Below are positions 28,943 to 37,393 of a stretch of 64,000 nucleotides of DNA, in pieces. Position numbers and translations under genes: made by a program. Source of the DNA: Rhodoferax sp. (GTDB taxonomy: Bacteria > Pseudomonadota > Gammaproteobacteria > Burkholderiales > Burkholderiaceae_C). Every line of letters begins with the position of its first letter. The first letter of the stretch is position 1. The stretch lies in contig JARLJH010000063.1 in assembly GCA_031291305.1 (NCBI GenBank), positions 62,001 to 126,000 of the forward strand, written 5' to 3'. The notes below the pieces were generated by a model. The model searched no databases and was not told where the DNA came from. It was given only the letters and a program-made list of their open reading frames with translations.

Positions 28943-30202
28943 ATGCCAACACACGAAATAACAAACTGGAGTCTGGTGGCGATATTTGTTACGGTCTACT
29001 TGGGCATGATTTTGGGTGGTTTGCCGCGTCTGAAACTAGACCGCTCGGGCGTGGCGCTGATCGGGGCCATTGCGATCCTGGGCCTGGGGGCCATGCGCAC
29101 CGAGCAGGCGGTCGGCGCCGTGGATTGGCCGACAGTGTTGCTGCTGTTTTCATTCATGGTTCTGTCGGCTCAGATGCACCTGAGCGGCTTCTATACCGCG
29201 GTGACTCGACTGATGACTACGCTGCCATTGACGCCCAACACTTTGCTGGGAGCCCTGATTGCGGTGGCGGCAGGCTTGTCAGCGGTGTTTTCCAACGACA
29301 TAATTTGTCTGGCCCTGACCCCGATGGTGGCACAACTGTGTTTGCAGCGTGGGCTAAACCCCGTGCCATTTTTGCTGGGGCTGGCGTGCGCGGCCAACAT
29401 TGGCTCGGCCGCCACACTGATCGGCAACCCGCAAAACATGTTGATTGGCACGGTGCTGCACTTGCCGTTTGGTGCTTACCTGCGTCATTCTTTGCCACCG
29501 ACAGCGCTTAGTTTGCTGGGGTTATGGGCCTGGCTGGTGTGGGGGCCAGGCACCGGCATGCGCCCCAAGCAAGCCAACGAACCGAACCGGCTCAGAGAGT
29601 CCCCTCCTGCCCAGCCGCTGCCCGGCCCACCGTTTGATGCCTGGCAAACCAGCAAAGGCCTGCTGGTGGCAGGTGCGTTGATGGGGGTGTTTTTGTTCAC
29701 TGACTTGCCACGTGAAGTGGCAGCGCTGGTGGGCGCCGCAGTCTTGTTGCTGAGCCGACGGCGGCACTCCTCCCATGTCATGGGACTAGTGGACTGGCCA
29801 TTGCTGGTACTGTTTGTCGGCTTATTTGTGGTGAACCACGCCTTTGAATCGACTGGATTGGCGGCGCAGGCGGTGGCCTGGCTGGCAACCCAGGGCGTGC
29901 ATCTGGCCGACCCCGGCCCTCTGCTGGTCGCCAGCGTGGGCTTGTCCAACCTGGTTTCCAACGTGCCCGCAGTGATGCTGTTACTGCCACACCTGAAAGG
30001 CATGGAGTCAGGCCTGACGCTGGCGCTGGTCAGCACCTTCGCCGGTAACTTACTGCTGGTGGGGTCGATTGCCAACCTGATCGTGGTTGATCTGGCCCAA
30101 AGAAACGGCATCACCATCGACTGGCGGCTGCATGCCCGGGTCGGTGTCCCCGTCACGATATTGAGCTTGGGGGTGGTCTGGGTTTGGCTCCGCTGGCACT
30201 GA
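28943..30202 (+). CDS. ArsB/NhaD/SLC13-type ion transporter
   Basis: This is a polytopic membrane protein of 419 residues with about ten to eleven hydrophobic segments. The family signature GSAATLIGNPQNMLIG and the paired half-site GNLLLVGSIANLIVV (inverted-repeat architecture of the ion transporter superfamily) are present, as is FSNDIICLALTPMVAQL. Relatives include arsenite pumps, Na+/H+ antiporters and dicarboxylate or anion transporters, so the substrate is open. An in-frame TTG lies just before ATG 28943. The molybdopterin oxidoreductase gene follows 85 bases later on the same strand, so a functional link is possible but unproven. Confidence 0.82.
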   Translation: MPTHEITNWSLVAIFVTVYLGMILGGLPRLKLDRSGVALIGAIAILGLGAMRTEQAVGAVDWPTVLLLFSFMVLSAQMHLSGFYTAVTRLMTTLPLTPNTLLGALIAVAAGLSAVFSNDIICLALTPMVAQLCLQRGLNPVPFLLGLACAANIGSAATLIGNPQNMLIGTVLHLPFGAYLRHSLPPTALSLLGLWAWLVWGPGTGMRPKQANEPNRLRESPPAQPLPGPPFDAWQTSKGLLVAGALMGVFLFTDLPREVAALVGAAVLLLSRRRHSSHVMGLVDWPLLVLFVGLFVVNHAFESTGLAAQAVAWLATQGVHLADPGPLLVASVGLSNLVSNVPAVMLLLPHLKGMESGLTLALVSTFAGNLLLVGSIANLIVVDLAQRNGITIDWRLHARVGVPVTILSLGVVWVWLRWH

Positions 30203-30287
30203 TTCCTCAAGATTGAGCGGTCACCGATGTGCTGTACAAGCCCACCCCACTGAACGTCAATCCCTCCTTTTTTCAACGGAACCTGCC

Positions 30288-32501
30288 ATGACCGAGGCCT
30301 CCCACCACCGCATTTGCCCCTTGTGTGAAGCCTGCTGCGGGCTTGAAATCACCGTCAAAGACGGCCGAGTCGCCCAGGTGCGCGGTGACGCCCAAGACCC
30401 GTTCAGTCTGGGCTACATCTGCCCCAAGGCGGTGGCGCTGAAAGACCTGCACAACGACCCGGACCGGCTGCGCACCCCCCTCATCAAACGCAACGGTCAG
30501 CATGTGGAGGTCACCTGGGACGAGGCGTTTGCCGAGATCGCCCGCCGTCTGCAGCCGCTGCAAGCCGAGCATAGTCGCCACGCTGTGGCGGTGGCAGTGG
30601 GCAACCCCACCGCGCACAAGTACGGCTTGATGACCTACTTTCCCAGACTGGCACGCGCCCTGGGCACACGCAACGTGTTCTCGGCCTCCAGCCTGGACCA
30701 GATACCCAAACAGCTCGCCTGCGGGCTGATGTTTGGTCACTGGATGACGGTGCCACTGCCTGACATCAGCCGCGCCCAACTGCTGATCGTGCTGGGTGCC
30801 AACCCGCTGGCCAGCAATGGCAGCATGTGGACCGTGCCCGACTTCAAAGGCAAAGCCCGCGCCTTGCAGGCACGCGGGGGCCGCCTGGTGGTGATTGACC
30901 CGCGCCGCACCGAAACCGCCGCCGTGGCCGATGCCTACCACGCCATCCGCCCCGGTGCCGACGTGTTTTTGCTGGCCGCCATGGTCAACACCTTGTTGGC
31001 CCAGGGCTGGGTGCGGCTTGGCGCGATTGAAGACTGGGTGCAAGGCGTGGCGGAGGTGCAGCAAGCCGTCGCGGCCTTCACCCCCTTGGCAGTGGCCGGG
31101 CGCGTTGGTATGACGGCACACACCATCGTGAGCCTGACGCGCGAGCTGGCGCACACCGAGCGCGCCGCGCTGTATGCCCGCATTGGCACCTGCACCCAGA
31201 GCTTTGGCACCCTGGCCAGCTGGCTGGTGGAGGTGCTCAATGTGCTGACAGGCCACCTGGATACCCCCGGCGGCGTGATGTTTGCCAAGGCCCCGGCGTT
31301 TGCCAGCAACACCCTGGGCAAAGGCGGCAGCGGACGCGGCATTTCCACCGGTCGCCATCACGCGCGCGTGAGCGGCGCGCCCGAGGTGATGGGTGAACTG
31401 CCCATCACCTGCCTGGCCGAAGAGATTGAGACCTCCGGCACCGACCAGGTCCGCGCCCTGATCACCGCCGCCACCAACCCGGTGCTGTCCGCCCCCAACG
31501 GTCAGCGTCTGGCGCGGGCGCTGGCATCGCTGGACTTCATGGTCAGCATCGACATCTACCTGAACGAAACCACGCGCCACGCCGACGTGATTCTGCCGGG
31601 CCTGTCGCCGCTGCAAGACGACCACTATGACCTGAACTTTGCCCAACTGTCCTGGCGCAACAATGCCCGCTACAGCGCGCCGGTGCTGCCGCCGGATGAG
31701 CGCCCCGCCGAATGGCAAATTCTGCTCAAACTGGCGGCCATTGCCCAGGGGCAAGCGCCTGACGTGGATGTGAATGCACTTGATGACGCGCAGTTCGAAC
31801 AAGACCTGCAGCGCCTGTTTGGCCCTCACGCCAGCGCCGTGCAAGCGACCTGCCAGGGCCTGAGCGGCCCGCAACGCCTGCTGGAAGTCGCCTTGCGCAG
31901 CGGCCCCTACGGAGATGCGTTCGGCCAAAAGCCCGACGGCTTGACCCTGGCCAAAGTCATGGCAGCCAACGGCGGCCTGGATTTGGGTGAACTGCAACCG
32001 CGCATTCCTGAAGTGCTGCGCACACCCAGCGGCAAGGTCGAACTGGCCCCGCCGATGCTGCTGGCCGACATGGCCCGCGCCGCGGCGGACTTGGGGCAGC
32101 CGGTGCCCGAGCTGGTCGTCATTGGTCGGCGCGATCTGCGCAGCAATAACAGTTGGATGCACAACCTGCCAACGTTGGCCAAAGGGCCGTATCGCTGCAC
32201 CGCGCTGGTTCACCCGACGGATGCCGCGCGGCTGAAACTGACTGACAGCGCGCTGGCGCAGATGCACAGCGAGGTGGGCAGTATTGAGGTACAGGTTGAA
32301 ATCAGCGCCGACATGATGCCCGGCGTGGTCAGCCTGCCGCATGGCTGGGGTCATGACTTGCCCGGTGCGCGACTGAGCCTGGCGGCCCAGCGCCCTGGCG
32401 TCAATCTGAACGCGCTGCTGAGCGACCAGGCGCGCGACCCGCTGTCTGGCAATGCGGTGCTGAGCGGCGTGGCAATTCGCATGACAGCCTTGGGTGCTTG
32501 A
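30288..32501 (+). CDS. Molybdopterin (bis-MGD) oxidoreductase, formate dehydrogenase/nitrate reductase superfamily
   Basis: The 737-residue product has an N-terminal [4Fe-4S] motif with Cys10, Cys13, Cys17 and Cys45 (CPLCEACC and GYICPK) and the molybdopterin-binding domains of the DMSO reductase superfamily (LLIVLGANPLASNGSMW, VVIDPRRTETAAVADAYHAI, and a C-terminal MopB_CT-like part from RRDLRSNNSWMHNLP). There is no Tat signal, so it is probably cytoplasmic. The usual Cys/Sec metal-ligand position reads SSLDQIPK here, with no cysteine. No electron-transfer or chaperone subunit is encoded beside it, so the reaction is unknown. ATG 30288 is preferred to an upstream in-frame start at 30213. 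Confidence 0.87.
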   Translation: MTEASHHRICPLCEACCGLEITVKDGRVAQVRGDAQDPFSLGYICPKAVALKDLHNDPDRLRTPLIKRNGQHVEVTWDEAFAEIARRLQPLQAEHSRHAVAVAVGNPTAHKYGLMTYFPRLARALGTRNVFSASSLDQIPKQLACGLMFGHWMTVPLPDISRAQLLIVLGANPLASNGSMWTVPDFKGKARALQARGGRLVVIDPRRTETAAVADAYHAIRPGADVFLLAAMVNTLLAQGWVRLGAIEDWVQGVAEVQQAVAAFTPLAVAGRVGMTAHTIVSLTRELAHTERAALYARIGTCTQSFGTLASWLVEVLNVLTGHLDTPGGVMFAKAPAFASNTLGKGGSGRGISTGRHHARVSGAPEVMGELPITCLAEEIETSGTDQVRALITAATNPVLSAPNGQRLARALASLDFMVSIDIYLNETTRHADVILPGLSPLQDDHYDLNFAQLSWRNNARYSAPVLPPDERPAEWQILLKLAAIAQGQAPDVDVNALDDAQFEQDLQRLFGPHASAVQATCQGLSGPQRLLEVALRSGPYGDAFGQKPDGLTLAKVMAANGGLDLGELQPRIPEVLRTPSGKVELAPPMLLADMARAAADLGQPVPELVVIGRRDLRSNNSWMHNLPTLAKGPYRCTALVHPTDAARLKLTDSALAQMHSEVGSIEVQVEISADMMPGVVSLPHGWGHDLPGARLSLAAQRPGVNLNALLSDQARDPLSGNAVLSGVAIRMTALGA

Positions 32502-32938
32502 GATATCCCCTGAAGTTAGGTATATTTTCCGCCTCTAGCCCAGGTAGACACTTGGTATACAGCTCTTAATTGAATAGTGCTTGGCAACCCTGCCCCGCTC
32601 TATTCCAGTTGCATTGCCACCTGGCTGCGCACGGACCTCTCGTGTCGCGGGGTTTGATCAGGAAATGACGCATCAGCGTTACGCCAATCCGCTGGTCGGG
32701 ACAACGTTTTTTGCGCTCTCCTTGAACAGAATCCCGCAGGTAAACGGACCTGCCGACCCAAATACCGCGAGCCCTCTCAAATCTGCATGGCCTTGAGCTT
32801 GTCCACGATGCTGCCTAACTCTGTGCGCCAACGAACAGAACATCCTGCGATGTAGCGAGACACTGCAATGAGTTCACAAAAAACCAGGTTGCCGAAGCCA
32901 AACGGCGACACACCTTCAACTCCAAAAAGGACCATGTC
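32502..32938. other. Gene-free stretch before the redox operon
   Basis: I see no convincing gene in these 437 bases. The first third holds one copy of the intergenic palindromic repeat (32521-32582). A minus-strand open segment ending at 32777 encodes a plausible-looking tail (SRYIAGCSVRWRTELGSIVD...KLKAMQI) without a start nearby, which might be a decayed gene end. The promoter of the downstream operon must lie in this stretch, but no strong sigma-70 boxes stand out. AAGGA at 32926-32930 serves as ribosome site for the next gene. Confidence 0.5.
32521..32582 (+). repeat. Palindromic repeat copy after the molybdopterin oxidoreductase gene
   Basis: The copy is in the opposite orientation to the others on this list except the one near 48.7 kb: TTTTCCGCCTCTAGCCCAGG to CAGCTCTTAATTGAATAGTGC. 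It starts about 20 bases after the stop codon of the oxidoreductase gene and may mark or contribute to transcription termination, although no T-run follows. Confidence 0.6.
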
Positions 32939-34321
32939 ATGAGCTACCAAAGCATTAACCCCTACAACGGCAAAACTCTGAAAACTTTCGATCGACTGAC
33001 TGACAACCAATTGGAAGTGAAGCTCGCAACGGCTGCGACCTGCTTCGAGACCTGGAAAAACAAAACCTATGCCGAGCGCACGGTCATCGTTGCAAAGGCA
33101 GCTGCCCTTATGCACGCTCACGTCGACGACTTTGCCAAGCTGGCGACGCTGGAGATGGGCAAGCGCATTGATGAGGCGCGGGGCGAGGTGAATTTCAGCG
33201 GCAATATCCTCGACTATTACGCCAAGAACGCGGCAAGCTTTCTGGCGCCAGTAAAGTTAAATCCGGCACATGGTGAAGCGCACATGGAAAGCAGCCCGAT
33301 TGGCATTGTTTTCTGCGTTGAGCCATGGAATTTTCCTTTCTACCAACTGGCGCGTGTCGCCGGTCCGCATTTGATGGCAGGCAATGTCATTGTGGTGAAG
33401 CACTCCAGCAACGTGCCGCAATGCGCGATGGCTTTTGAGAAACTTTGGATTGATGCGGGCGCGCCGGCAGGTCTGTATACCAATCTGTTCATTTCGCACG
33501 AGCAATCCAACCATGTCATTGATGATCCGCGCGTCAAGGGCGTGGCACTCACCGGCAGTGTCGAGGCTGGACGAAAGGTGGCAGCACGGGCCGGGCAGAC
33601 CCTCAAGCCTTCATCGATGGAACTCGGTGGCAGCGACGCCTTCATCGTGCTCGACGATGCCGACCTCGAGAAGACCATTCCGTGGGCCGTTTGGGGCCGC
33701 ATGTACAACCAAGGTCAGACATGTTGTGCCTCCAAGCGCTTCATCGTCCTCGATTCCATCGCCGACAAATTCCTGGAAAAATTTCAGGCCGCACTCGCGC
33801 TACAACGGCCGGGCGACCCGATGGATGAAAAAACCACCAAGGGTCCGATGTCCCAGGAGGTTGCGTTGCTCGATTTATTGAAGCAGGTGGACGGTGCAGT
33901 GGCTCATGGTGCCAAGGTGTTGATGGGTGGCAAGCGCATCGAAAGACCCGGCTCATTCATGGAAACCACGATTCTTGCGGATGTCTCGCCGAAAAATCCG
34001 GCCTTCCGGCAGGAATTCTTTGGCCCGGTGGCCATGTTCTTCCGTGTCAAGAATGAGGATGAAGCGATTGCTCTGGCCAATGACTCCGATTTCGGTCTGG
34101 GTGGCTCTGTCTTTACCAAAGACCTTGAGCGAGGCAAGCGCGTGGCCAGTCGGGTGAACACCGGCATGATGTTCATCAACAACATCGACTGGACGGATGC
34201 CGAGCTCCCCTTCGGCGGTGTCAAGGACTCGGGTTATGGTCGCGAACTGGGCGATATGGGCATCCAGCAGTTCGTCAACAAAAAGCTGGTTCGCGTCAAT
34301 GCCATCGACGCGCCAGCGTGA
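32939..34321 (+). CDS. NAD(P)-dependent aldehyde dehydrogenase (succinate-semialdehyde dehydrogenase type)
   Basis: This is an ALDH-superfamily enzyme of 460 residues that oxidises an aldehyde to the acid with NAD(P). Motifs are PWNFPFYQLARVAGPHLMAG, the glutamate in LKPSSMELGGSDAF, the catalytic cysteine in NQGQTCCASKRF, and the C-terminal VNTGMMFINN with LPFGGVKDSGYGREL. It is closest in appearance to the GabD/Sad short form of semialdehyde dehydrogenases. It opens an eight-gene plus-strand operon that also encodes a transhydrogenase and two alcohol dehydrogenases, so a broader role in alcohol/aldehyde oxidation is plausible. Confidence 0.88.
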   Translation: MSYQSINPYNGKTLKTFDRLTDNQLEVKLATAATCFETWKNKTYAERTVIVAKAAALMHAHVDDFAKLATLEMGKRIDEARGEVNFSGNILDYYAKNAASFLAPVKLNPAHGEAHMESSPIGIVFCVEPWNFPFYQLARVAGPHLMAGNVIVVKHSSNVPQCAMAFEKLWIDAGAPAGLYTNLFISHEQSNHVIDDPRVKGVALTGSVEAGRKVAARAGQTLKPSSMELGGSDAFIVLDDADLEKTIPWAVWGRMYNQGQTCCASKRFIVLDSIADKFLEKFQAALALQRPGDPMDEKTTKGPMSQEVALLDLLKQVDGAVAHGAKVLMGGKRIERPGSFMETTILADVSPKNPAFRQEFFGPVAMFFRVKNEDEAIALANDSDFGLGGSVFTKDLERGKRVASRVNTGMMFINNIDWTDAELPFGGVKDSGYGRELGDMGIQQFVNKKLVRVNAIDAPA

Positions 34322-34344
34322 AACGCTGCAAAGCTTGACACGCC

Positions 34345-35529
34345 ATGTACGTCAATATCGCCGTCGTGAAGGAAACGCAGCCCCATGAACGGCGGGTTGC
34401 GCTGGTGCCCGACGTTGCCGCCAAGCTGATCAAATTGGGCGGCAAGCTGCACATGCAGTCGGGCGCAGGCGACGCCATCCAGCTGGCTGATGCTGCCTTC
34501 GCGGATGTCGTCTTCATGGACGACCGCCAGGAAATGGTGAAGGATGCCGATGTGGTTCTCGCCGTGCAGCCGCCAGCCTTGGAAGTGGTTGATGCGATGA
34601 AGGAAGGCGCGATTCTGATTTGCTTCATCTACGCGGGTAAGGAGCCGACCTTGGTGCAGCATTTGCTGGACCGCAAGATCACCTGCTTTGCGATGGAGCG
34701 TGTGCCGCGCATCACGCGGGCGCAGGCGATGGATGCCTTGTCCAGCCAGTCCGCCTTGGCGGGCTACTACGCTGTGCAACTCGGCGCGACCCATCTGACC
34801 CGCATCCTGCCCAAGATAACCACGGCAGCCGGTGCGATTGGCCCGGCCAAAGTGCTGGTCATGGGGCTCGGTGTGGCTGGTCTGGAAGCCATTGCCACGG
34901 CCCATCGTCTGGGCGCGGTTGTCGAGGGGTATGACGTGCGCCCGGAAACACAGGAGCAGGCCTTGTCGCTGGGAGCAAAGTTCGTCGATACCGGCGTGGA
35001 TGCCACCGGCAAGGGTGGTTATGCGCGCGAACTCAGTGCCGAAGAAAAGACCAAGGTGGCCGCCGTGCTGACCGAGCACATCCAGGCTGCCGATCTCATC
35101 ATCACCACGGCAGCCATTCCGGGCAAGCCATCGCCCAAGCTCATCAGTCACGCGCAGGTTGCGGGCATGAAAGCCGGTGCCGTGATCGTGGACTTGTCGG
35201 CCGAGGGTGGCGGCAATTGCGAGGACACGCTACCGGGTGAAACGGCTCAGATCGGCCAGGTGACCATCGTCGCCCCACTGAACGTGCCGTCGCTGCTTGG
35301 TGAAGACGCCAGCGAGCTCTATGCCAAGAACCAGTACAACCTGCTGGCACTGATGATGAAGGACAACGTCATCGAGATCGACTGGAGTGACGAGGTTCTG
35401 GCGGGCACTGTCCTCACCCATGCCGGTAAAAACATGGCCGCTGCGAGCGACAAGGCAGCCAAGGACAAGGCCCCCGACAAATCGCCACCGGCCAAATCGG
35501 CCCAATCCGCAACTGCAGCAGCGGCATGA
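34345..35529 (+). CDS. pntAA: PntAA, NAD(P) transhydrogenase subunit alpha part 1 (NAD-binding domain I)
   Basis: This is domain I of the proton-translocating transhydrogenase, which binds NAD(H). The 394-residue product has the alanine dehydrogenase/PNT fold with KETQPHERRVALVPD at the N-terminus, the Rossmann motif VLVMGLGVAGLEAIATAHRL and DLSAEGGGNCEDTLPGE. The C-terminal 30 residues are a Lys/Pro/Ala-rich tail with no domain. Alpha is split into pntAA and pntAB here, as in Rhodospirillum rubrum, rather than fused as in Escherichia coli. It is 23 bases downstream of the aldehyde dehydrogenase gene. Confidence 0.94.
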   Translation: MYVNIAVVKETQPHERRVALVPDVAAKLIKLGGKLHMQSGAGDAIQLADAAFADVVFMDDRQEMVKDADVVLAVQPPALEVVDAMKEGAILICFIYAGKEPTLVQHLLDRKITCFAMERVPRITRAQAMDALSSQSALAGYYAVQLGATHLTRILPKITTAAGAIGPAKVLVMGLGVAGLEAIATAHRLGAVVEGYDVRPETQEQALSLGAKFVDTGVDATGKGGYARELSAEEKTKVAAVLTEHIQAADLIITTAAIPGKPSPKLISHAQVAGMKAGAVIVDLSAEGGGNCEDTLPGETAQIGQVTIVAPLNVPSLLGEDASELYAKNQYNLLALMMKDNVIEIDWSDEVLAGTVLTHAGKNMAAASDKAAKDKAPDKSPPAKSAQSATAAAA

Positions 35530-35548
35530 GCCGACCCAGGAGAACCCT

Positions 35549-35902
35549 ATGGAATTCCAGATCAGCATCAGCGGCTTTGTCGCCTTGTATATCTTCATGC
35601 TGGCCGCTTTCGCCGGTTGGGTGATCATCGGCGGCGTGCCGGCCATTCTGCACACGCCCTTGATGTCCGGCTCCAACTTTGTGCACGGCATCGTTGTGGT
35701 CGGCGGGATCTTTGCGCTGCTCAATGCGGTGACAGTACAGGAGCAGGTGATCGGCTTTTTCGCAGTGCTGTTTGGCGCGGGCAATGCTGCTGGCGGCTAT
35801 GCCGTGACGGATCGCATGCTGGCCATGTTCCAGGTCAGCGCACCCCAGAAAAAACATGCACGAACCAGCCACGTGAAGGCTGTTCACGCCAAGAAAGCTT
35901 GA
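35549..35902 (+). CDS. pntAB: PntAB, NAD(P) transhydrogenase subunit alpha part 2 (membrane domain)
   Basis: This 117-residue protein is the small membrane part (domain II) of the split alpha subunit. It has three to four hydrophobic helices (FVALYIFMLAAFAGWVIIGG, FVHGIVVVGGIFALLNAV, VIGFFAVLFGAGNAAGGYAV) and a short basic C-terminus. The longer open frame from 35387 would overlap pntAA in another frame. ATG 35549, with AGGAG eight bases upstream, is clearly right. pntB follows after nine bases. Confidence 0.93.
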   Translation: MEFQISISGFVALYIFMLAAFAGWVIIGGVPAILHTPLMSGSNFVHGIVVVGGIFALLNAVTVQEQVIGFFAVLFGAGNAAGGYAVTDRMLAMFQVSAPQKKHARTSHVKAVHAKKA

Positions 35903-35911
35903 GGCCCCGAC

Positions 35912-37363
35912 ATGTTGGCGATGATGTCTCAACTGACGATTGGCGTGGTCGACCTCGCGGCCGCCTTTCTCTTCCTGTACGGCCTCTTGCGCATGGCGTC
36001 GCCGGTGACGGCGCCGTCGGGGATTTTCGTGGCCGGGCTGGGCATGCTGGGTGCCATCGTTGCCAGCTTTCTGTACGCCTTCAGCGTCAACGCTGCGGCC
36101 CAACCCCATTTGCCAGTCAATACTGCGCTGGCACTGGTCGCCCTGGCTATCGGCGGCGGTGCCGCCTGGTGGAGCGGCAAGAAGGTACCGCTGACAGCCA
36201 TGCCGCAGATGGTGGCGCTGTACAACGGCATGGGTGGTGGTGCTGCCGGTGCCATTGCTGCCGTGCAACTGTTTGGCAACAAGGCGCCTGGCGCCACCGA
36301 ACTGGTTGTGACCCTGATCGGGGCGCTGATTGGCGCCGTGTCGCTGTCGGGCTCGCTGATCGCTTGGGCCAAGCTCGATGGCGTTATTAAGAAACCACTG
36401 CGGGTAGCGGGTCAACAAGCCATCAATGGCGTGGTCATGCTGATGACGCTCGTCGTCGGCGGCTATATCGTCTTTGCAACGCAAGGCGGAGCCGACCCGG
36501 TGATCACCTTGCCGGGATTGATCTACCTGTTCTTCGGTTGTGCGCTGGTCTTCGGCGTGCTGATGACGCTTCCCATCGGCGGCGCAGACATGCCGGTGGT
36601 GATCTCGATCTACAACGCCTTTACCGGACTCGCGGTCGGTCTTGAAGGTTTTGTGCTGCAAAACCCGGCGCTGATGATTGCCGGGATGGTGGTGGGTGCT
36701 GCCGGTCTGCTGCTGACTCTGCTGATGGCCAAAGCCATGAATCGTTCGGTGAGCAATGTTGTCTTCACCAACTTCGGTGCTGCCACCAAACACAAGCAAG
36801 GCGCCATCAAAGGCGAACTCAAACCGATGGCGCCCGGCGACGCTGGTATTGCCATGCGTTATGCCAGTTCGGTGATCATCGTTCCGGGCTACGGGCTGGC
36901 TGTCGCCCAGGGCCAGCAGAAGCTGTATGAGTTCGTCAAATTGCTGCAGGAGGGCGGCGTCGGCGTCAAGTTCGCGGTCCATCCGGTGGCCGGGCGCATG
37001 CCGGGGCAGATGGATGTGCTGCTGGCTGAAGCCGGTGTGCCCTACGACCTCATTTTCCAGCTCGAAGACATCAATGACGAGTTCAGTGACACCGACGTTG
37101 CACTCGTCATCGGTGCCAACGACGTGGTGAACCCTGCGGCACGCAGCGACAAATCGTCACCCATTTTCGGCATGCCCATCCTCAACGCCGACAAAGCCAA
37201 GAAGGTGTTTGTGGTCAAGCGAGGCGATGGCAAGGGCTATGCCGGCATCGTCAACGGTTTGTTTTACGGCGATAACTGCAACATGGTCTACGGCGATGCC
37301 CAGGCCGTGCTGATCAAGATGATTGAGGCGGTGCGGGGTTTGGGGTTACCTGCCGCGGCCTAA
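35912..37363 (+). CDS. pntB: PntB, NAD(P) transhydrogenase subunit beta
   Basis: PntB carries the rest of the proton channel and the NADP-binding domain III. The 483-residue product has about nine membrane helices in the first 270 residues (for example FLFLYGLLRMASPVTAPSG), then the soluble domain with VIIVPGYGLAVAQGQQKLYE, HPVAGRMPGQMDVLLAEAGV and VIGANDVVNPAARSD. With PntAA and PntAB it exchanges hydride between NADH and NADPH, driven by the proton gradient. All three subunits are intact and tightly spaced. Confidence 0.96.
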   Translation: MLAMMSQLTIGVVDLAAAFLFLYGLLRMASPVTAPSGIFVAGLGMLGAIVASFLYAFSVNAAAQPHLPVNTALALVALAIGGGAAWWSGKKVPLTAMPQMVALYNGMGGGAAGAIAAVQLFGNKAPGATELVVTLIGALIGAVSLSGSLIAWAKLDGVIKKPLRVAGQQAINGVVMLMTLVVGGYIVFATQGGADPVITLPGLIYLFFGCALVFGVLMTLPIGGADMPVVISIYNAFTGLAVGLEGFVLQNPALMIAGMVVGAAGLLLTLLMAKAMNRSVSNVVFTNFGAATKHKQGAIKGELKPMAPGDAGIAMRYASSVIIVPGYGLAVAQGQQKLYEFVKLLQEGGVGVKFAVHPVAGRMPGQMDVLLAEAGVPYDLIFQLEDINDEFSDTDVALVIGANDVVNPAARSDKSSPIFGMPILNADKAKKVFVVKRGDGKGYAGIVNGLFYGDNCNMVYGDAQAVLIKMIEAVRGLGLPAAA

Positions 37364-37393
37364 CTGTTTGAAATCCACTCAAAGGAAACTGTC

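Noticed and set aside
28701-28964. 87-residue minus-strand frame between the NlpC/P60 and transporter genes
   Set aside because: Cys-rich, overlaps the transporter start, no ribosome site and no recognisable product.
30273-32354. 693-residue open frame on the minus strand opposite the molybdopterin oxidoreductase gene
   Set aside because: It is rich in His, Gln, Arg and Gly with no domain, which is typical of antisense frames in GC-rich genes; the plus-strand product is clearly real.
32581-32796. 71-residue plus-strand frame before the aldehyde dehydrogenase gene
   Set aside because: No ribosome site, no family resemblance and no coding-like composition.
35414-36982. 522-residue minus-strand frame opposite pntB
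   Set aside because: Antisense shadow of pntAB/pntB with His/Gln-rich composition and no recognisable motif.
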